In this document: positions 23,986 to 35,285 of the stretch, in pieces
Numbering within the stretch: the stretch's first letter is position 1
Layout of the letters: the number at the start of each line of letters is the position of its first letter
Source: Aselliscus stoliczkanus
Lineage: Eukaryota; Chordata; Mammalia; Chiroptera; Hipposideridae
Length of the DNA stretch: 64,000 nt
Reading direction: 5' to 3'
Assembly: GCA_033961575.1 (NCBI GenBank)
Contig: CM066737.1
Span: 96,686,709-96,750,708 of the forward strand
The notes under the pieces: generated by a model
Told to the model about the DNA's origin: nothing
Database searches by the model: none
What the model saw: only the letters and a program-made list of their open reading frames with translations
Translations under genes and position numbers: made by a program

Positions 23986-25175
23986 AATGTATACTTAAGA
24001 AACTATTACAAATAGGAAGATATCACTATTTTTACACTGAGTTTAAGTCCAGGCATCATTAGAAATTGTATGTTACCTTATGTCTCCATCTATATTGTAT
24101 TAATTGAATATGTGTTCTATTGTTTATGGAAGTTTAAGTGGTATCAACATTTTTAAGTTCATGTCTTTGGAAAAACATCCAGTTTATTAAGAAATTTAAT
24201 TCTTAAGTTTAGTTCTTAATAAAAAGTCTGTGAGCATGGTGTTTTAAAAAGATTAGGGCCAAGAGGAGCCCATGTCAGGGTTAAATGAAAGGGAAACTCA
24301 GCGGCTGATCAGGTTCAGAATTGTGAGACTGTCCTCATATTTTACAAGCTAAAACAAAAAAAAATAGTTTATCGTTTGAACGTCAAGCAAAATTTAAAAC
24401 TTAGAATTGTTAATTGCATTTTTCATGTTCAATAAATGTAAAAATATGAAAATAATTATAGTGATCAGAAATACTGAATTTATGATAAAAGAGTCATTTA
24501 TAGAATGCTATGGGTCCCTACTTGGAGAAGCTAGGCGGACCCCTTTAATGACCTCTGACTAATTTAAATATGCCTAGTAAGAGGTAGTCATGAGGATCAT
24601 CTGTCCTTATGAGTAGTAGATTAATTATCCTATGACATGTTTTGACTTAAGCTCTCACTGAATTCAAAGCCAGGATTGGAACTGGGGATTGTCTATGATA
24701 ATTTAATTGAGTATATAAGAGGTTTAAAAAACTGCTTAGAAGCATTTTTAAAACATCATGAAGTTTGTGTAACTTGACGAAGTGATGGATTACATGGCTA
24801 AGGTTGTTCTAACCGCATGAACCCAGAGAATACAGAAAAGAGTGTTGAGAGAGTGGCACTGCATTGGTTGAAAACAGGCAGCTATAATTATTTCAGTGGC
24901 AGTAACTGAGTAATTTGGAAGGAAACAGAAGAAATATGCACAGATCTATAATCAAGCAGTGTGTTACATACCACCAGGAAAGAGTTTGAGACAAGAGTAT
25001 TGGCTAGAATTGAAAACTCAGACACTAGTGCCCATGATTGCTAGTTTCTTATCCAAGACTAGAGTGGGGAAGGTATCTAGGCTGTCATTATGCTACTACT
25101 TTCATACCCTAAAAAAGAGCAGAAAGCTTCTTGGACTCTACTTTAGCCCTATTATGAATGTTACTACAATGTAAG
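23986..25175. other. Unassigned AT-rich DNA
   Basis: Nothing recognised; frames are short and featureless. Confidence 0.4.
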
Positions 25176-25179
25176 TTTC

Positions 25180-25285
25180 AGGTGGGTGGGGCCTTTATTT
25201 TATTCACTGTTGTGTCTCCAGCACCTGCAACACTCCTGGGAACATACTTAGTGCCCCCCCAAATTTTGTTGAGTGAATTAACAAA
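25180..25285 (+). mobile_element. L2 3' end fragment
   Basis: Sense L2-type end with TTATTCACTGTTGTGTCTCC, AGCACCTGCAACACTCCTGG and TTTTGTTGAGTGAATTAAC. Confidence 0.7.
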
Positions 25286-25734
25286 TTAACATGGACTCAC
25301 TCCTTGTTAGAAGCTCTTTCAAGAGAGGAATATAAACTAACTGCTCAACATTTGCAAGTGGGAATTGTGGATGAGAGAATCCAAAGTCATTTAGCACAAC
25401 TTGCAAAAACATGTGAGTGATGGAATGTCCCAGAGGTGCAAAATATATAAGGAACAAGCATTTTAGAGAGACTATTTATTAGATTAGGGTTCATGTAAAT
25501 TGGTGATGAATGAGAAGAAAGACTTGAATCCAACTTAAACAATTACTTCCTTTGGTTTTCCTTTTGTATGTCTAACATGGGTTATGCTGGGTATCATCAT
25601 CCCAAAGAGGGAAATCTGTTGCTTTCAGCCTCTTATTCCAAATTTTAAAAAGGAAGGCTGTGTATAAATTATAGTAAATCCATATCATGATCTTAATGAT
25701 GTTGTAAAGGAATCTGATTGTATTCCTGTAAATG

Positions 25735-25758
25735 GTGTGTGTCTGTGTCTGTGTCTCT

Positions 25759-25793
<35 letters not shown>

Positions 25794-25797
25794 TGCG
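25735..25797. repeat. (TG)n with GCGCGCGC tract
   Basis: TG-rich repeat passes into GCGCGCGCGCACGTGCG, an alternating purine-pyrimidine run capable in principle of Z-DNA. Confidence 0.97.
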
Positions 25798-26856
25798 ACT
25801 TGATGACGAAGGAGGAGGTACTCATATTTCTATTTTGCTGGCTGCCTTTGTCTGTTGCCTCTCTCTGTTATTATCCTTCATTGATCAGTTCTCATAAACT
25901 TCTACTACAGGACCCCTGTAACTTAATCCCTGGACATTATTTGTGCTTCCATCCCTGCTGTATTCTTCACTATTTGTTGCCAAATTTCAATCTTTAAATT
26001 ATGATGGTGAATATTGACAAAATAAAATTAATTATAAACCAAACCTCTATGTCAGAATCTCATGAGCAACTTAAGAAAAATAGAAATGAAATTACTGTTT
26101 TCAGTACAGTTTTAGAGAAAACTTTGAGAGTAACTGTAGTAATTAAATTAGGGGGAAATGTAACATATTTATAAGTTAAAAGAAACAGTAATACATTTTA
26201 GAAACCTATTGAGTATTTTGCTTTTTCTCTATTCTCATTTCTGTTGCTTACCAACAGAAACAAAGGAGCTTAAAAATATTAGCCTAAGCATTTGAGTATG
26301 GAAATGATAACATGAACAGAATTATTAAATAGAGCTGAATTTGGCTGAAGACAAAAGCTTTATATGCAAAAAAGAGTAAAACTAAAGTCAGAGTATTGTA
26401 TTAGAAGTTGTAGGAGATGAATTTACATTATGCAATATGTGTATTTTCTAATGATTACATGTATCTTATAGTTGTTATACATTTGGAAAATAAACCATAG
26501 AAAAGTAAATTCAATCTGAAGTATACTTCCAGCCCCAATGAGAAATAAGGCACATTAATTAGTCCATTTGATATTTAGTTTTACAATTAAATTTTCATAG
26601 GATCAGCAGGCAAAAATTATCCCAGATTTCATGACTTCCAGTTTAGTGTCCCTTCTAATACCCAAGTTGCTTTACTAAACAAAGTTATCACTTATGATAA
26701 CTTTCGTACAAGACAAAATTAGAGCATTTCGATGTCTAGTGGAGATAGCCAAGAAACACAACTCAAACACTGGGTGTCAGATACCAGCATCATCAACATC
26801 CCCTGGGGACTTGTTAAAAAGGCACTAACCTCAAGCTCCACCCCAGACTGCTTAAT
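25798..26856. other. Unassigned AT-rich DNA
   Basis: No repeat or exon recognised. The frame reading into it from 25737 begins in the TG repeat and is not a credible gene. Confidence 0.4.
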
Positions 26857-26869
26857 CAGACTGCATTTT

Positions 26870-27011
26870 TTTTTTTTTTAGCTGAGCCATCCTGCCACCT
26901 GTTGGCAGCTCAACGGGAACTCAGCTCGGGCTGGCATTGAACCATCATTGCTCAGAGCTCAGCTCACACTCTTGAGCAAGCTCCTAACCCACTGAGCCAC
27001 TCGGCCGGCCC
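26870..27011 (-). mobile_element. Second tRNA-derived SINE type
   Basis: On the minus strand it reads GGGGCCGGCCGAGTGGCTCA, then GAGCTGAGCTCTGAGCAATG, later GGCAGGATGGCTCAGCT and an A-tail. The head resembles the main SINE, but the rest is different and shared with 32932-33093. Duplication CAGACTGCATTTT at 26857-26869 and 27012-27024. Confidence 0.9.
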
Positions 27012-27024
27012 CAGACTGCATTTT

Positions 27025-27369
27025 AAAAGAGATCTGCAGGTGACTGATATGCACATTTGTTAAGGGATAGTATAGAGATTATGGGAAGGGCACTCAGTAA
27101 AATCTGGCTTTGGTTAAAATGTTCAGTAAAGTTCCAGACAAAGTAAAGCAAACACAGGCAACAATACAGAAGAATGAAAGCATGGCAAATTTAGAGAGCT
27201 CAAGATACTATGAAGTGGCTATAACACAGGGTGCATCGATGAAAATGTGTAAAACATATTTGTAAATACTCACATGTACATGTATGCACATAATTGTCAT
27301 TGTTTTCATTATTTATAAAGGAGTGATGGACATTTTGTCACTCATGAACACTAGTTGGAGAATAATGTA
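27025..27369. other. Unassigned DNA
   Basis: No recognised element. Confidence 0.4.
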
Positions 27370-27490
27370 TTAATTTATTCAACAAATATTATTGAGCACC
27401 TACAATATGTCAAGCAGTGTTCTAGGCAAATATGACCAGTATTTGGGAACAAGTAGCACAGACAACAGAGGAAGAAATGATAAAAAAGAA
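27370..27490 (-). mobile_element. L2 3' end fragment
   Basis: TTCAACAAATATTATTGAGC and ACCTACAATATGTCAAGCAG, then GTTCTAGGCAAATATG: reverse complement of the L2 3' terminus. Confidence 0.75.
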
Positions 27491-27719
27491 AGCAGAGAGA
27501 TGAGTTACAGGATCTGTAGTGATCCAAGTGAAAAAGAATGAAAGTTAGAGCCAAGTAATTGACTAAGGAAATGGAGGAATGAAGAATCAATTGAAGAGAG
27601 ATTTGAGATATGGACTCACTATGACTTCTTGACTGATCAATTTAGAAGAGAATGGTATCCAGACAAGTTTTATTGAAGAACAAAGATCAACTTATATTTG
27701 TTTTTTTAAATAAAGTCAA

Positions 27720-27880
27720 TGATAATAATAAAATACTTAATGTAGCATTAATTAATTCCTGCTGCACCAAGAACTGTGTTAAATGTACACTTAATCCTCA
27801 CAACAGCTTTTTGAGTTAATACAAATTTATTTCCTTTGTAATAAAGTAAGGCTCAGGGATTAACTTTGTTACCAAGCTAA
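27720..27880 (-). mobile_element. MIR fragment
   Basis: TTAATCCTCACAACAGCTTT, then TTATTTCCTTTGTAATAAAG and AAGGCTCAGGGATTAACTTT match the antisense MIR core. Confidence 0.6.
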
Positions 27881-27909
27881 GAAAAGGAAACCAATGCAAA
27901 GCTAAACAT

Positions 27910-28290
27910 AGTCTTACCATGCCATCTAGCAATCAGACCTCTAGATACTTACCCAACTGTTTTGAAAACTTATATCACACAAAAACCCGCACATAAATAT
28001 TTATATCAGCTTTATTCATAATTGCCCAAAACCGAAAGCAACCGTGATATCCTTCTATGAGTGAATGGATAAACAAACCATGATTCATCCATACAATTGA
28101 ATAATACTTAGTGATAAAAAGGAATGAGCCATCAGGCAAACAAAGACTGGGTGATTCTTAATTTTATATTGCTAATTGAAAGAAGCCAATCTGAATAGGC
28201 TGCATACTGTATGATTTCATTTATATGGCATTCTATAAAAGACAACTGTAGAGAGAGTAAACAGGAGTGATTGCCAAGGGTTTTGCAAAT
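27910..28290 (+). mobile_element. Old L1 (L1M-type) 3' fragment
   Basis: CATGCCATCTAGCAATCAGA, ACCCGCACATAAATATTTAT, AGTGAATGGATAAACAAACC and CTGTATGATTTCATTTATAT are typical of an L1M ORF2/3'UTR border in sense. Confidence 0.7.
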
Positions 28291-28549
28291 ACCCCTCATT
28301 GAGGTTTTCTTTGTTTTTGTTTTTTTTTTCCCCAGAATGACTTCACTTGAATAATTTTAATACTTTACTCTCAGTTTCAAGTTTCCTTAACTCACAAGGT
28401 TACGCTTATTTCTGTACTCTCTAAAAGTAGACATTATCAATAAATAAGTAGACCACTTAGTAGACACTTGAGGATGATGGACAACACAGAAATGATATCA
28501 GTGACTATCCCCCATTTCCCTTGTCTTCAATTCTCCCACCCTTGACTCC

Positions 28550-28815
28550 TATGTGAATCTCAGGGCAAGATGAACTTCTCCTGAGAGTGGTCGTGGCTTG
28601 GTGCAGATAGATTTGGTACCCAGGGCTCCTCCCCAGTTGTAGCTCAGCTGTCTGTACTGAGTGCTCTGTGTGGAGTTACTTAAGCTCAGCAAAATGAAGA
28701 TAACAATAATAGTTACTTGATTTTTTTAATGAAGACTAAAGAAGTTAATATGAATGCAACATTTGGAACAGTGCCTAGTATATTGTAAGTGCTCAGTATA
28801 TAGTAACTGTTACCA
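28550..28815 (+). mobile_element. MIR fragment
   Basis: TACTTAAGCTCAGCAAAATG, AAGATAACAATAATAGTTAC and GGAACAGTGCCTAGTATATT with GTAAGTGCTCAGTATA follow MIR order in sense. Confidence 0.65.
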
Positions 28816-29059
28816 AAAAATTCATCAGTTCCAAACCCCACATTTTATCACATTTGACTTCTCTAAAATTGGATATATTTTATAATTGCTGGCATCTTAG
28901 ATTCAAAATGATGTGTTATGATCTAAACAGTGTTCTATTTTTTCTATGTATGAGAGAAACCATGTGAAGAGGGCAGAGTCCAATATACAGGCCAATACCT
29001 GAGTCAGTTTTAATTCTTTTTTTACACAGTCATTAGATGAGAAATATATTCACCACAAA

Positions 29060-29265
29060 TCAATATTTTCTCACTGAATGCTTACAACAATCCAATAAGG
29101 GCAGATATTTTGACAGCCCCATTTCACAGGAATAAACCAAGTTTCAGGGAGGTCAACTAATGTGACCATAGTCATCCACTGAATAAATCATTGACCCAGC
29201 AGCATTCAAACCCAATTAGTCTCTGAAGCATTTGCTAATTCCACCATACCTCTAGATCCTGCAGC
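29060..29265 (-). mobile_element. MIR fragment
   Basis: CTTACAACAATCCAATAAGG, CCCCATTTCACAGGAATAAA, CAGGGAGGTCAACTAATGTG and CATTCAAACCCAATTAGTCT match antisense MIR. Confidence 0.7.
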
Positions 29266-29690
29266 ATTTCATAAAATAACAACAGAGCTTCCCTGGGGGA
29301 ATTATAAGCATAAATGTCAATTAGAACAAACTCAATAAAAGGTTTCCATATTACGTTTATGAAACAGAAAACTACTAATTTCTATTAAATTGGGCTGATT
29401 CATTTTCCTGTTGAAAATGACTGAAGAGCTAAATAATGCTGTTTTATTCATTGGGATGCTTTATGCTTCAGTAGCTGTAAATATTAACAGAATTAAAGAC
29501 TTTAACAAGAGTCTAATGTGAGTGCTCCAAAAAACTATTCTATCAGGTTTTTAGGCGAGGCAGGTATTTTATTTTATTAAAACCTTGTTAATTTAAAATT
29601 TGTTGTTTTTCTAAGCATTCATATGGTAGCTTCATTATCTCACTTTACAGCAGTTTATGCATGTTTAAAACAGATAAAGGTAGAGATAAA
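29266..29690. other. Unassigned AT-rich DNA
   Basis: No named repeat. Left flank of the SINE at 29705. Confidence 0.4.
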
Positions 29691-29704
29691 CTATTGTAAT
29701 TTTA

Positions 29705-29806
29705 TTTTTTTTTTGAGGGCTGTGTCACTGGCCCTCATATGTGGGACTGAACTGGGGCTGCTGGCTTCCCAAGCCAGCGCTTAACCATCGCACCACTCGG
29801 CCGGCC
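29705..29806 (-). mobile_element. Short tRNA-derived SINE
   Basis: Minus-strand copy with flanks CTATTGTAATTTTA (29691-29704) and CTACTGTAATTTTA (29807-29820). Confidence 0.92.
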
Positions 29807-29910
29807 CTACTGTAATTTTAATAGATATAAATATACTGTAATATACTTAATATTTATGTTTTTAACTCATCAAAGTCATACTTTATGTTGTTGTTTTTTT
29901 ATTTAGTGTA

Positions 29911-30481
29911 CTAGTTTGGACTATTATATTAAGTTTGCGAACTCATTCTAGAAAAAGTGCTACATATCTCATTGCTAAATATCACTATGGTCACCTTTGA
30001 AGTACGCCCCTTGGGAAGCTATGCACTGATGCCAGTGCCTAGTCCACCCTTCAAAGGAATTTTGAAACTCTTTTTCTGGAATGGCCATCAGAGCTGTCAT
30101 CATATTATCCTTGGTGTCCTGAATGTCATCAAAATGTCTTCCTTTCAATATTTCCTTTATCTTCGGGTAAAGAAAGAAGTCATTGGGGGGCCAGATTGGT
30201 ACAGAGGGTGTTCCAATACAGTTATTTGTTTACTGGCTAAAATCTCCCTCACAGACAGTGCCGTGTGAGCTGGTGCATTGTCGTGATGCAAGAACCATGA
30301 ATTGTTGATGAAAAGTTCAGGTCGTCTAACTTTTTCACACAGCCTTTTCAGCACTTCCAAATAGTAAACTTGGTTAACTGTTTGTCCAGTTGGTACAAAT
30401 TCATAATGAAAATCCCTCTGATTTCAAAAAATGTTAGCAACATCATTGCAACAAGTTCACTAAGTTCATTGTCAGACCTCG
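29911..30481 (-). mobile_element. Internally deleted mariner, copy 2 (571 bp)
   Basis: Antisense copy, TA on each side (29909-29910 and 30482-30483). Its minus strand starts CGAGGTCTGACAATGAACTT, passes the same deletion junction as copies 1 and 3, and then encodes a transposase C-terminal part with HHDNAPAHTALSVREILASK (30157-30360). A frameshift follows EHPLYQ, so the third catalytic Asp region is out of frame. It is dead but could be mobilised only if transposase were supplied from elsewhere. Confidence 0.9.
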
Positions 30482-30494
30482 TAGTTGGTATAGA

Positions 30495-30790
30495 ATCTTA
30501 TATTGGTTATATTAACATCAGGTGCACAATATAGTGATTCAAAATATTTATACCTTACAACAGAATTACACCACTAATTCTAGTAATTTGTTACCATGCA
30601 CAATTATCACAATATTATTGACCATATCCCTTTTTCCTTTTCACTCACCCCCCACTCCCTCCCTCTGGTAATCATTCCCTTGGTCTCTGTTTCTATGAGT
30701 CTTTTTTTGATTTGTTGTTAGATTCCACATATAAGTGAAACCATACGGTATTTGTCTTTTTCTACCTGACATTTCACTTAGCATAATTTA
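30495..30790 (-). mobile_element. L1 3'UTR fragment, antisense
   Basis: ATCAGGTGCACAATATAGTG, TTATCACAATATTATTGACC, then TAGATTCCACATATAAGTGA and CATTTCACTTAGCATAAT: reverse of an L1 ORF2 end and 3'UTR. Mariner copy 2 lies immediately beside it. Confidence 0.8.
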
Positions 30791-30951
30791 AATGATGGCT
30801 TGCCCAGAGGGCTTTTAAATTTTTTCTAATGATAAAAATGTATTCCTGAATAAATAAGTAGTATAAAAAGATTACAGGGAGTATCTTTGAACCTGCTCAA
30901 GATATCATTTTGTTTCAAGCATCTTACTAATACCATTCACATGTTGTATTC

Positions 30952-31031
<80 letters not shown>
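30952..31031. repeat. (TG)n(TA)n microsatellite
   Basis: About 17 TG units followed by about 19 TA units. Confidence 0.98.
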
Positions 31032-31034
<3 letters not shown>

Positions 31035-31920
31035 TAGAACCTTTTAATTACCATCACTTTGTAAGCCTTATTAAAGTCAGCACCATAACATTTGACCGCG
31101 CTGTTTGTTTTCAAAACTTATGTTCCAGTATTTTTAGAAATCCAAATCTAGTTTCCCACATGATGGCCATAGAATATAATGGAATGAAATCTTCCAGATG
31201 GAGCTAAACATTAGTAATAATGGAATGCAGAAGTAAGAAAATGACCATAGAGACTAATTCTTATGTAAGAAAAATACCTGAGTCCTAGCATTTCAGAGAA
31301 CTCTGAACTGACTAAGCAAATGCCTAATTATCCAATGACTGGGCCACTTTTAGCCATAACTGAGAGCATATGGTTTATGCAAAAATCAAATGCATGTGCT
31401 GAATTCCAGTCATCATGCTATTGCTATGTAAATATTCTTGGTAGTTTACTAAAGTCTTTATACTGGTTATGAAACACTTGTACTACATGAAAACGTAAAT
31501 AATCCACATTTCAGAGATATTCACTTTAATTGAAACTATTTTCCTGATTATAGTTATTCAGCATAAATTAAGAAAGGAATAAAATTTAATAAATTAGCTA
31601 AGTTTAAAATCTATGAAATAATATTAAGTGCATCATTTACATAGTTATACAAAGAGAGAGTTTACTGGAAATGCATATTAGTTATGCATAACATAATAAA
31701 TGCATTGACTGACTCCTTGGTGCCCTAAAAGAGCTATACTTAGGAATTACAAATTGGAAATTGCATGATCCTTAGTATCAAGGGGTTCGAATCCTACTGA
31801 GGACATCACTGTGGGAAAAGCATTATTGCATTACAACATGAAAAATATAACAATAACAATGAAAATGATGGTATCAAAATCATAAAGGAGCATCCGGGAA
31901 AATCAGAAAGGTCTTCAGAA
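31032..31920. other. Unassigned AT-rich DNA
   Basis: No named element. A B-box-like GGTTCGAATCC at about 31785 was examined and rejected as a tRNA. Confidence 0.4.
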
Positions 31921-31934
31921 AAGAGTCAACACTT

Positions 31935-32773
31935 CCAAGTCTTGGCTATTGTAAATAGAGCTACAATGAACGTAAGGGTGCATATATTTTTTTGAATTAG
32001 CATCTTGGGTTTTTCGGGATAAATACCTAGGAGTGAAATTGCTGGGTCAAAAGGTAGTTCCATTTCCAGTTTTTGAGATACCTCCATATTGACTTCCATA
32101 GTGGCTGCACCAACTCTGCTATAAAGAAAAATGAAATCGTACCATTTGCAATGATATGGATGGACCTAGAGACTATTATGTTAAGTGAAATAAGTCAGTC
32201 AGAGAAAGACAAATACCATATGATCTCACTTATATGTGGAATCTGAAAAACAATGAATGAGCAAAGTAAACAGAAACAGTCTCATAAATATAGAGGAAAA
32301 ACAGGGTTGCTAGTTGGGAGGGGGATGGGATGAGGGAGAAGGGGAAGGGATTAGACAGCAAAATAGGCAACTACAATATTGCCACAGGGATGTGAAAGAC
32401 AGTTCGGGGAATATAATTAATAATGTTGTAAATATTTTGTGGGGTGTCAGATGGTCACATGTCTTGTTAGGGAGATCATTTCATGGATGGAGTAGAGGCT
32501 TGATCACTGCACTGTACACCTGAAGCTGAGATTGTATAATATTGTATAACAACTGTAATTCAATATATATATAGATAGTCACGGGATGTGGAGGATACTG
32601 TGGAAGGGAGTCAGAGGAAGTGTAATAGATATATGTGATATTGGGGGGAAGAATGGGGTGGCGAATTGGGGGAGAAGGGTTGTCACTTCGAGGGGTAAAA
32701 AGTATAAGTATTGTACTGTGTTGTACACCTGAAACTAATTAAAAATAAATAAATTTAAAAAAAAAAGAAAGAA
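31935..32773 (+). mobile_element. Twin-primed L1 insertion
   Basis: The unit is bounded by AAGAGTCAACACTT (31921-31934) and AAGAGGCAACACTT (32774-32787). 31935 to about 32112 is L1 ORF2 C-terminal sequence in reverse. From about 32113 the sequence continues in sense from the ORF2 end (ATGAAATCGTACCATTTGCA, ATGGATGGACCTAGAGACTA) through the 3'UTR to an A-rich tail. The 3'UTR is the type found antisense at 49483 and 63890. Confidence 0.93.
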
Positions 32774-32931
32774 AAGAGGCAACACTTAGGATTCACATTA
32801 GGATTTAGATTTCATCAGAAAGAAAGAGATAAGACTATGATATTGAAAAAACAATAAGTATAGAAAATATTTGATCAAATAGCAGGCTAGGTTAATTGAG
32901 CTATCTTCCACTCAAAAATCCCAAGCAGTGA

Positions 32932-33093
32932 GGGCTGGCCGAGTGGCTCAGTTCGTTAAGAGCTCACTCAAGAGTGCGAGCTGAGCTCTGAGCTACAGCA
33001 GTTCGATGCCCAGCCCGAGCTGAGCTGCTGCTGAGGTGCCAACACGTGGCAGGATGGCTCAGCTAGATAAATAAATAAATAAAATAAAACTCT
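32932..33093 (+). mobile_element. Second tRNA-derived SINE type
   Basis: Sense relative of 26870-27011: GGGCTGGCCGAGTGGCTCAG, AGAGTGCGAGCTGAGCTCTG, CAGTTCGATGCCCAGCCCGA, GTGGCAGGATGGCTCAGCTA and an ATAAATAAATAA tail. Duplication CAAGCAGTGA/CAAGCAATGA at 32922-32931 and 33094-33103. Confidence 0.9.
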
Positions 33094-33129
33094 CAAGCAA
33101 TGAAAAGACTATACAAAATATATGCCACT

Positions 33130-33235
33130 GAATATATAGATATATCTATATATCTCCACACCCACATATATGTATATATACACACATATGCATATCCGTG
33201 TGTGTGTGCACATATATTCACAGACACCTATAACT
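33130..33235. repeat. Imperfect TA/TG-rich simple repeat
   Basis: Degenerate ATATATCTATATATC, CACATATATG and GTGTGTGTGTGC runs. Confidence 0.8.
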
Positions 33236-33239
33236 TAAA

Positions 33240-34700
33240 TGATCACCAGTGGACAAGAAAATTTAGAGAAAGTTGAAAAATGGAAAGCAGGATAGGATTG
33301 AATCAATACATTTTCTAGGAAAGCATAAAATACCCAAATTGACAGAAGATACAGAAATACTAATAGATCAAAACCATAAAAGAAAGTGCAAAGGTAGTAA
33401 AATTTCTGACCTTTAAAATGACACCAACTAAAACTTTCTCAAGATGAAATAAATAATTTTAGTACAATAGCTATTAAAGAAAATGAATTCATAGTTTAAA
33501 ACCTCCTGAAAAACAAATCTTCAGGTCCAGACACCTTTACTGGGAAATTCTACCAAATATTTAAAGAAGAATCAGTGCCAACTCAACATAATCCCTTCTG
33601 TAAATTAAGAGGAGGATATAACTCAATTTCACTTTATGAGACCAGCATTACTCTGATAGCAAAACATGACAGAGTCAAAAGCCAAAAAAAAGTCAAAGAT
33701 CAGATTTCTTCAGACCATAGATCCAAAAATCCTCAACATGGTATTAGAAAATTAAATCCAGCAATGTATTTTAAAATGTACAAAGTGACCGAGGTTTATT
33801 TCAGAAATGTTGGGCTGGTTCAATATTCAAAAATCAGTCAGTGTCACTCGCATATTAACAGACAAAAGAAGAAAACTCACATGAACATATCAAATGATGT
33901 AGAACAATAATTTGACAAAAAATAATACCCATACATGATATTTAAAAAATCTCAGCAAAGTAGGATTAGAAAGGAATTTCCTCAAGGTCATAAAGTGCAT
34001 CTACCTAAAACCTAAAACCAATATCTTATTTAATGGTAAAAGATTGAACGTTTTCCCCCTAATATGGAGAATAAGAAGAGAATGTTCTCTCCATTTTTAT
34101 TAAGCATGTTACAGGAAATCCTAGAGAGCAAAATTAGGCAAGAAAATGGAAGATAATGGCATGCAGTTGGGAATTAAAGAAGTAAAACTGTCCTTATTTG
34201 CAGATGACGTGATTGTCTACATAGAAAATTCCAGGGACTCTACTTGCGCCCCTCCCCCCCCCAAAAAAAAACTAGAATAAGCCACTTGAGCAAGGACCCA
34301 GGAAACAAGATCAACACACAAAAATCAGTTGTATTTCTGTAGGTGAGCAATGAACATGTAGAAACTGAAATTTAAAACATAATACCATTTATATTCACTT
34401 AATAAAATATTAATGTATAAATTAAACAATAAATATGCACGATGTGTATGTTGGAAACACAACTCTGATGAAAGAAATTAAAGAAGAGCTACATAGATGG
34501 AGAAATATACCACTTTGATCAATTAGAATATTTAACATAATAAAGTCAATTCTCTCCAAATTTATTTACAGGTTTAATGCAATTTCTATCAAAACCCCTG
34601 CATGTTTTCTTGAGGATATAGACAAGATAATTTTAAACTTTATATGAAAAGTCAAAGGCAATAGTACAGTTAAAACAAATTTGAAAACAAACAATATAGT
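33240..34700 (+). pseudogene. Decayed L1 ORF2, with active-site FADD visible
   Basis: Sense old L1 ORF2. Segments include a region around CCTCCTGAAAAACAAATCTT (KQIFRSR-like), then a 111-codon frame at 33575-33910. The RT active-site codons for FADD are at 34197-34208, within LFADDVIVYIENS. Stops and frameshifts break every domain, and the endonuclease is absent. The C-run CCCCTCCCCCCCCC near 34250 is a local expansion. Confidence 0.85.
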
Positions 34701-34719
34701 TTCAGATATTTCTTGAAGT

Positions 34720-35280
34720 CCCTTCAGATATTTTTTTCTGTTCCATTCTTTCTATCCTGTCACACTAGGCCTGTATGTGCACATAAATTATATTTGCTGT
34801 TTTCCTTTAAGTAGCTAATGATACTGGAAAATTCCTCATCATCTATCTCTGAATTTGTTTACTCTTTTTCTGTTATCCCCAATCTTATATTAAGTTAGAT
34901 TTTTAGCTCATATATTATTATTTTCAGTTCAAGAATTTCTGTTTCAATCTGCTGTAACTAGTTTTTATTTCTCTGTTGAAATTTCCTTTTGACTATTTGT
35001 TATAATCATGTTTTCATTTATTTCTTTGAATACAGTTATAGAAGCTGCCATATTTTTATATCTCTTGTAATTTTGAATTGCAGCATGAAAATTTTGTTGT
35101 TACATTCTTTAGACTACAGATTCTTTCACGTTCCCCTGAATAGCAATGACTTTTTGGTTTGAACCAGGCAGTGAACTTGATTAACTCAAATTTAAAACTT
35201 TGTCTCCCCTGTAGTAGGCAGAAGCTGAAATCTTTGTCACTTATTTTAGCCTTAGCTTTGCTGTTTGTAGTCTGCCATGC
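34720..35280 (-). mobile_element. Possible old L1 5' region, antisense
   Basis: Pyrimidine-rich lines with TTTCAGTTCAAGAATTTCTG, TTTTATTTCTCTGTTGAAAT and TTTGACTATTTGTTATAATC resemble the antisense of an old L1 ORF1/5' region. The same tract seems to continue beyond mariner copy 3 to about 36060. Assignment is weak. Confidence 0.4.
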
Positions 35281-35285
35281 ACATA

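Noticed and set aside
31770..31805. B-box-like GGTTCGAATCC suggesting a tRNA
   Set aside because: No acceptor or anticodon stem can be drawn and the T-stem does not pair; no A-box at the right distance.
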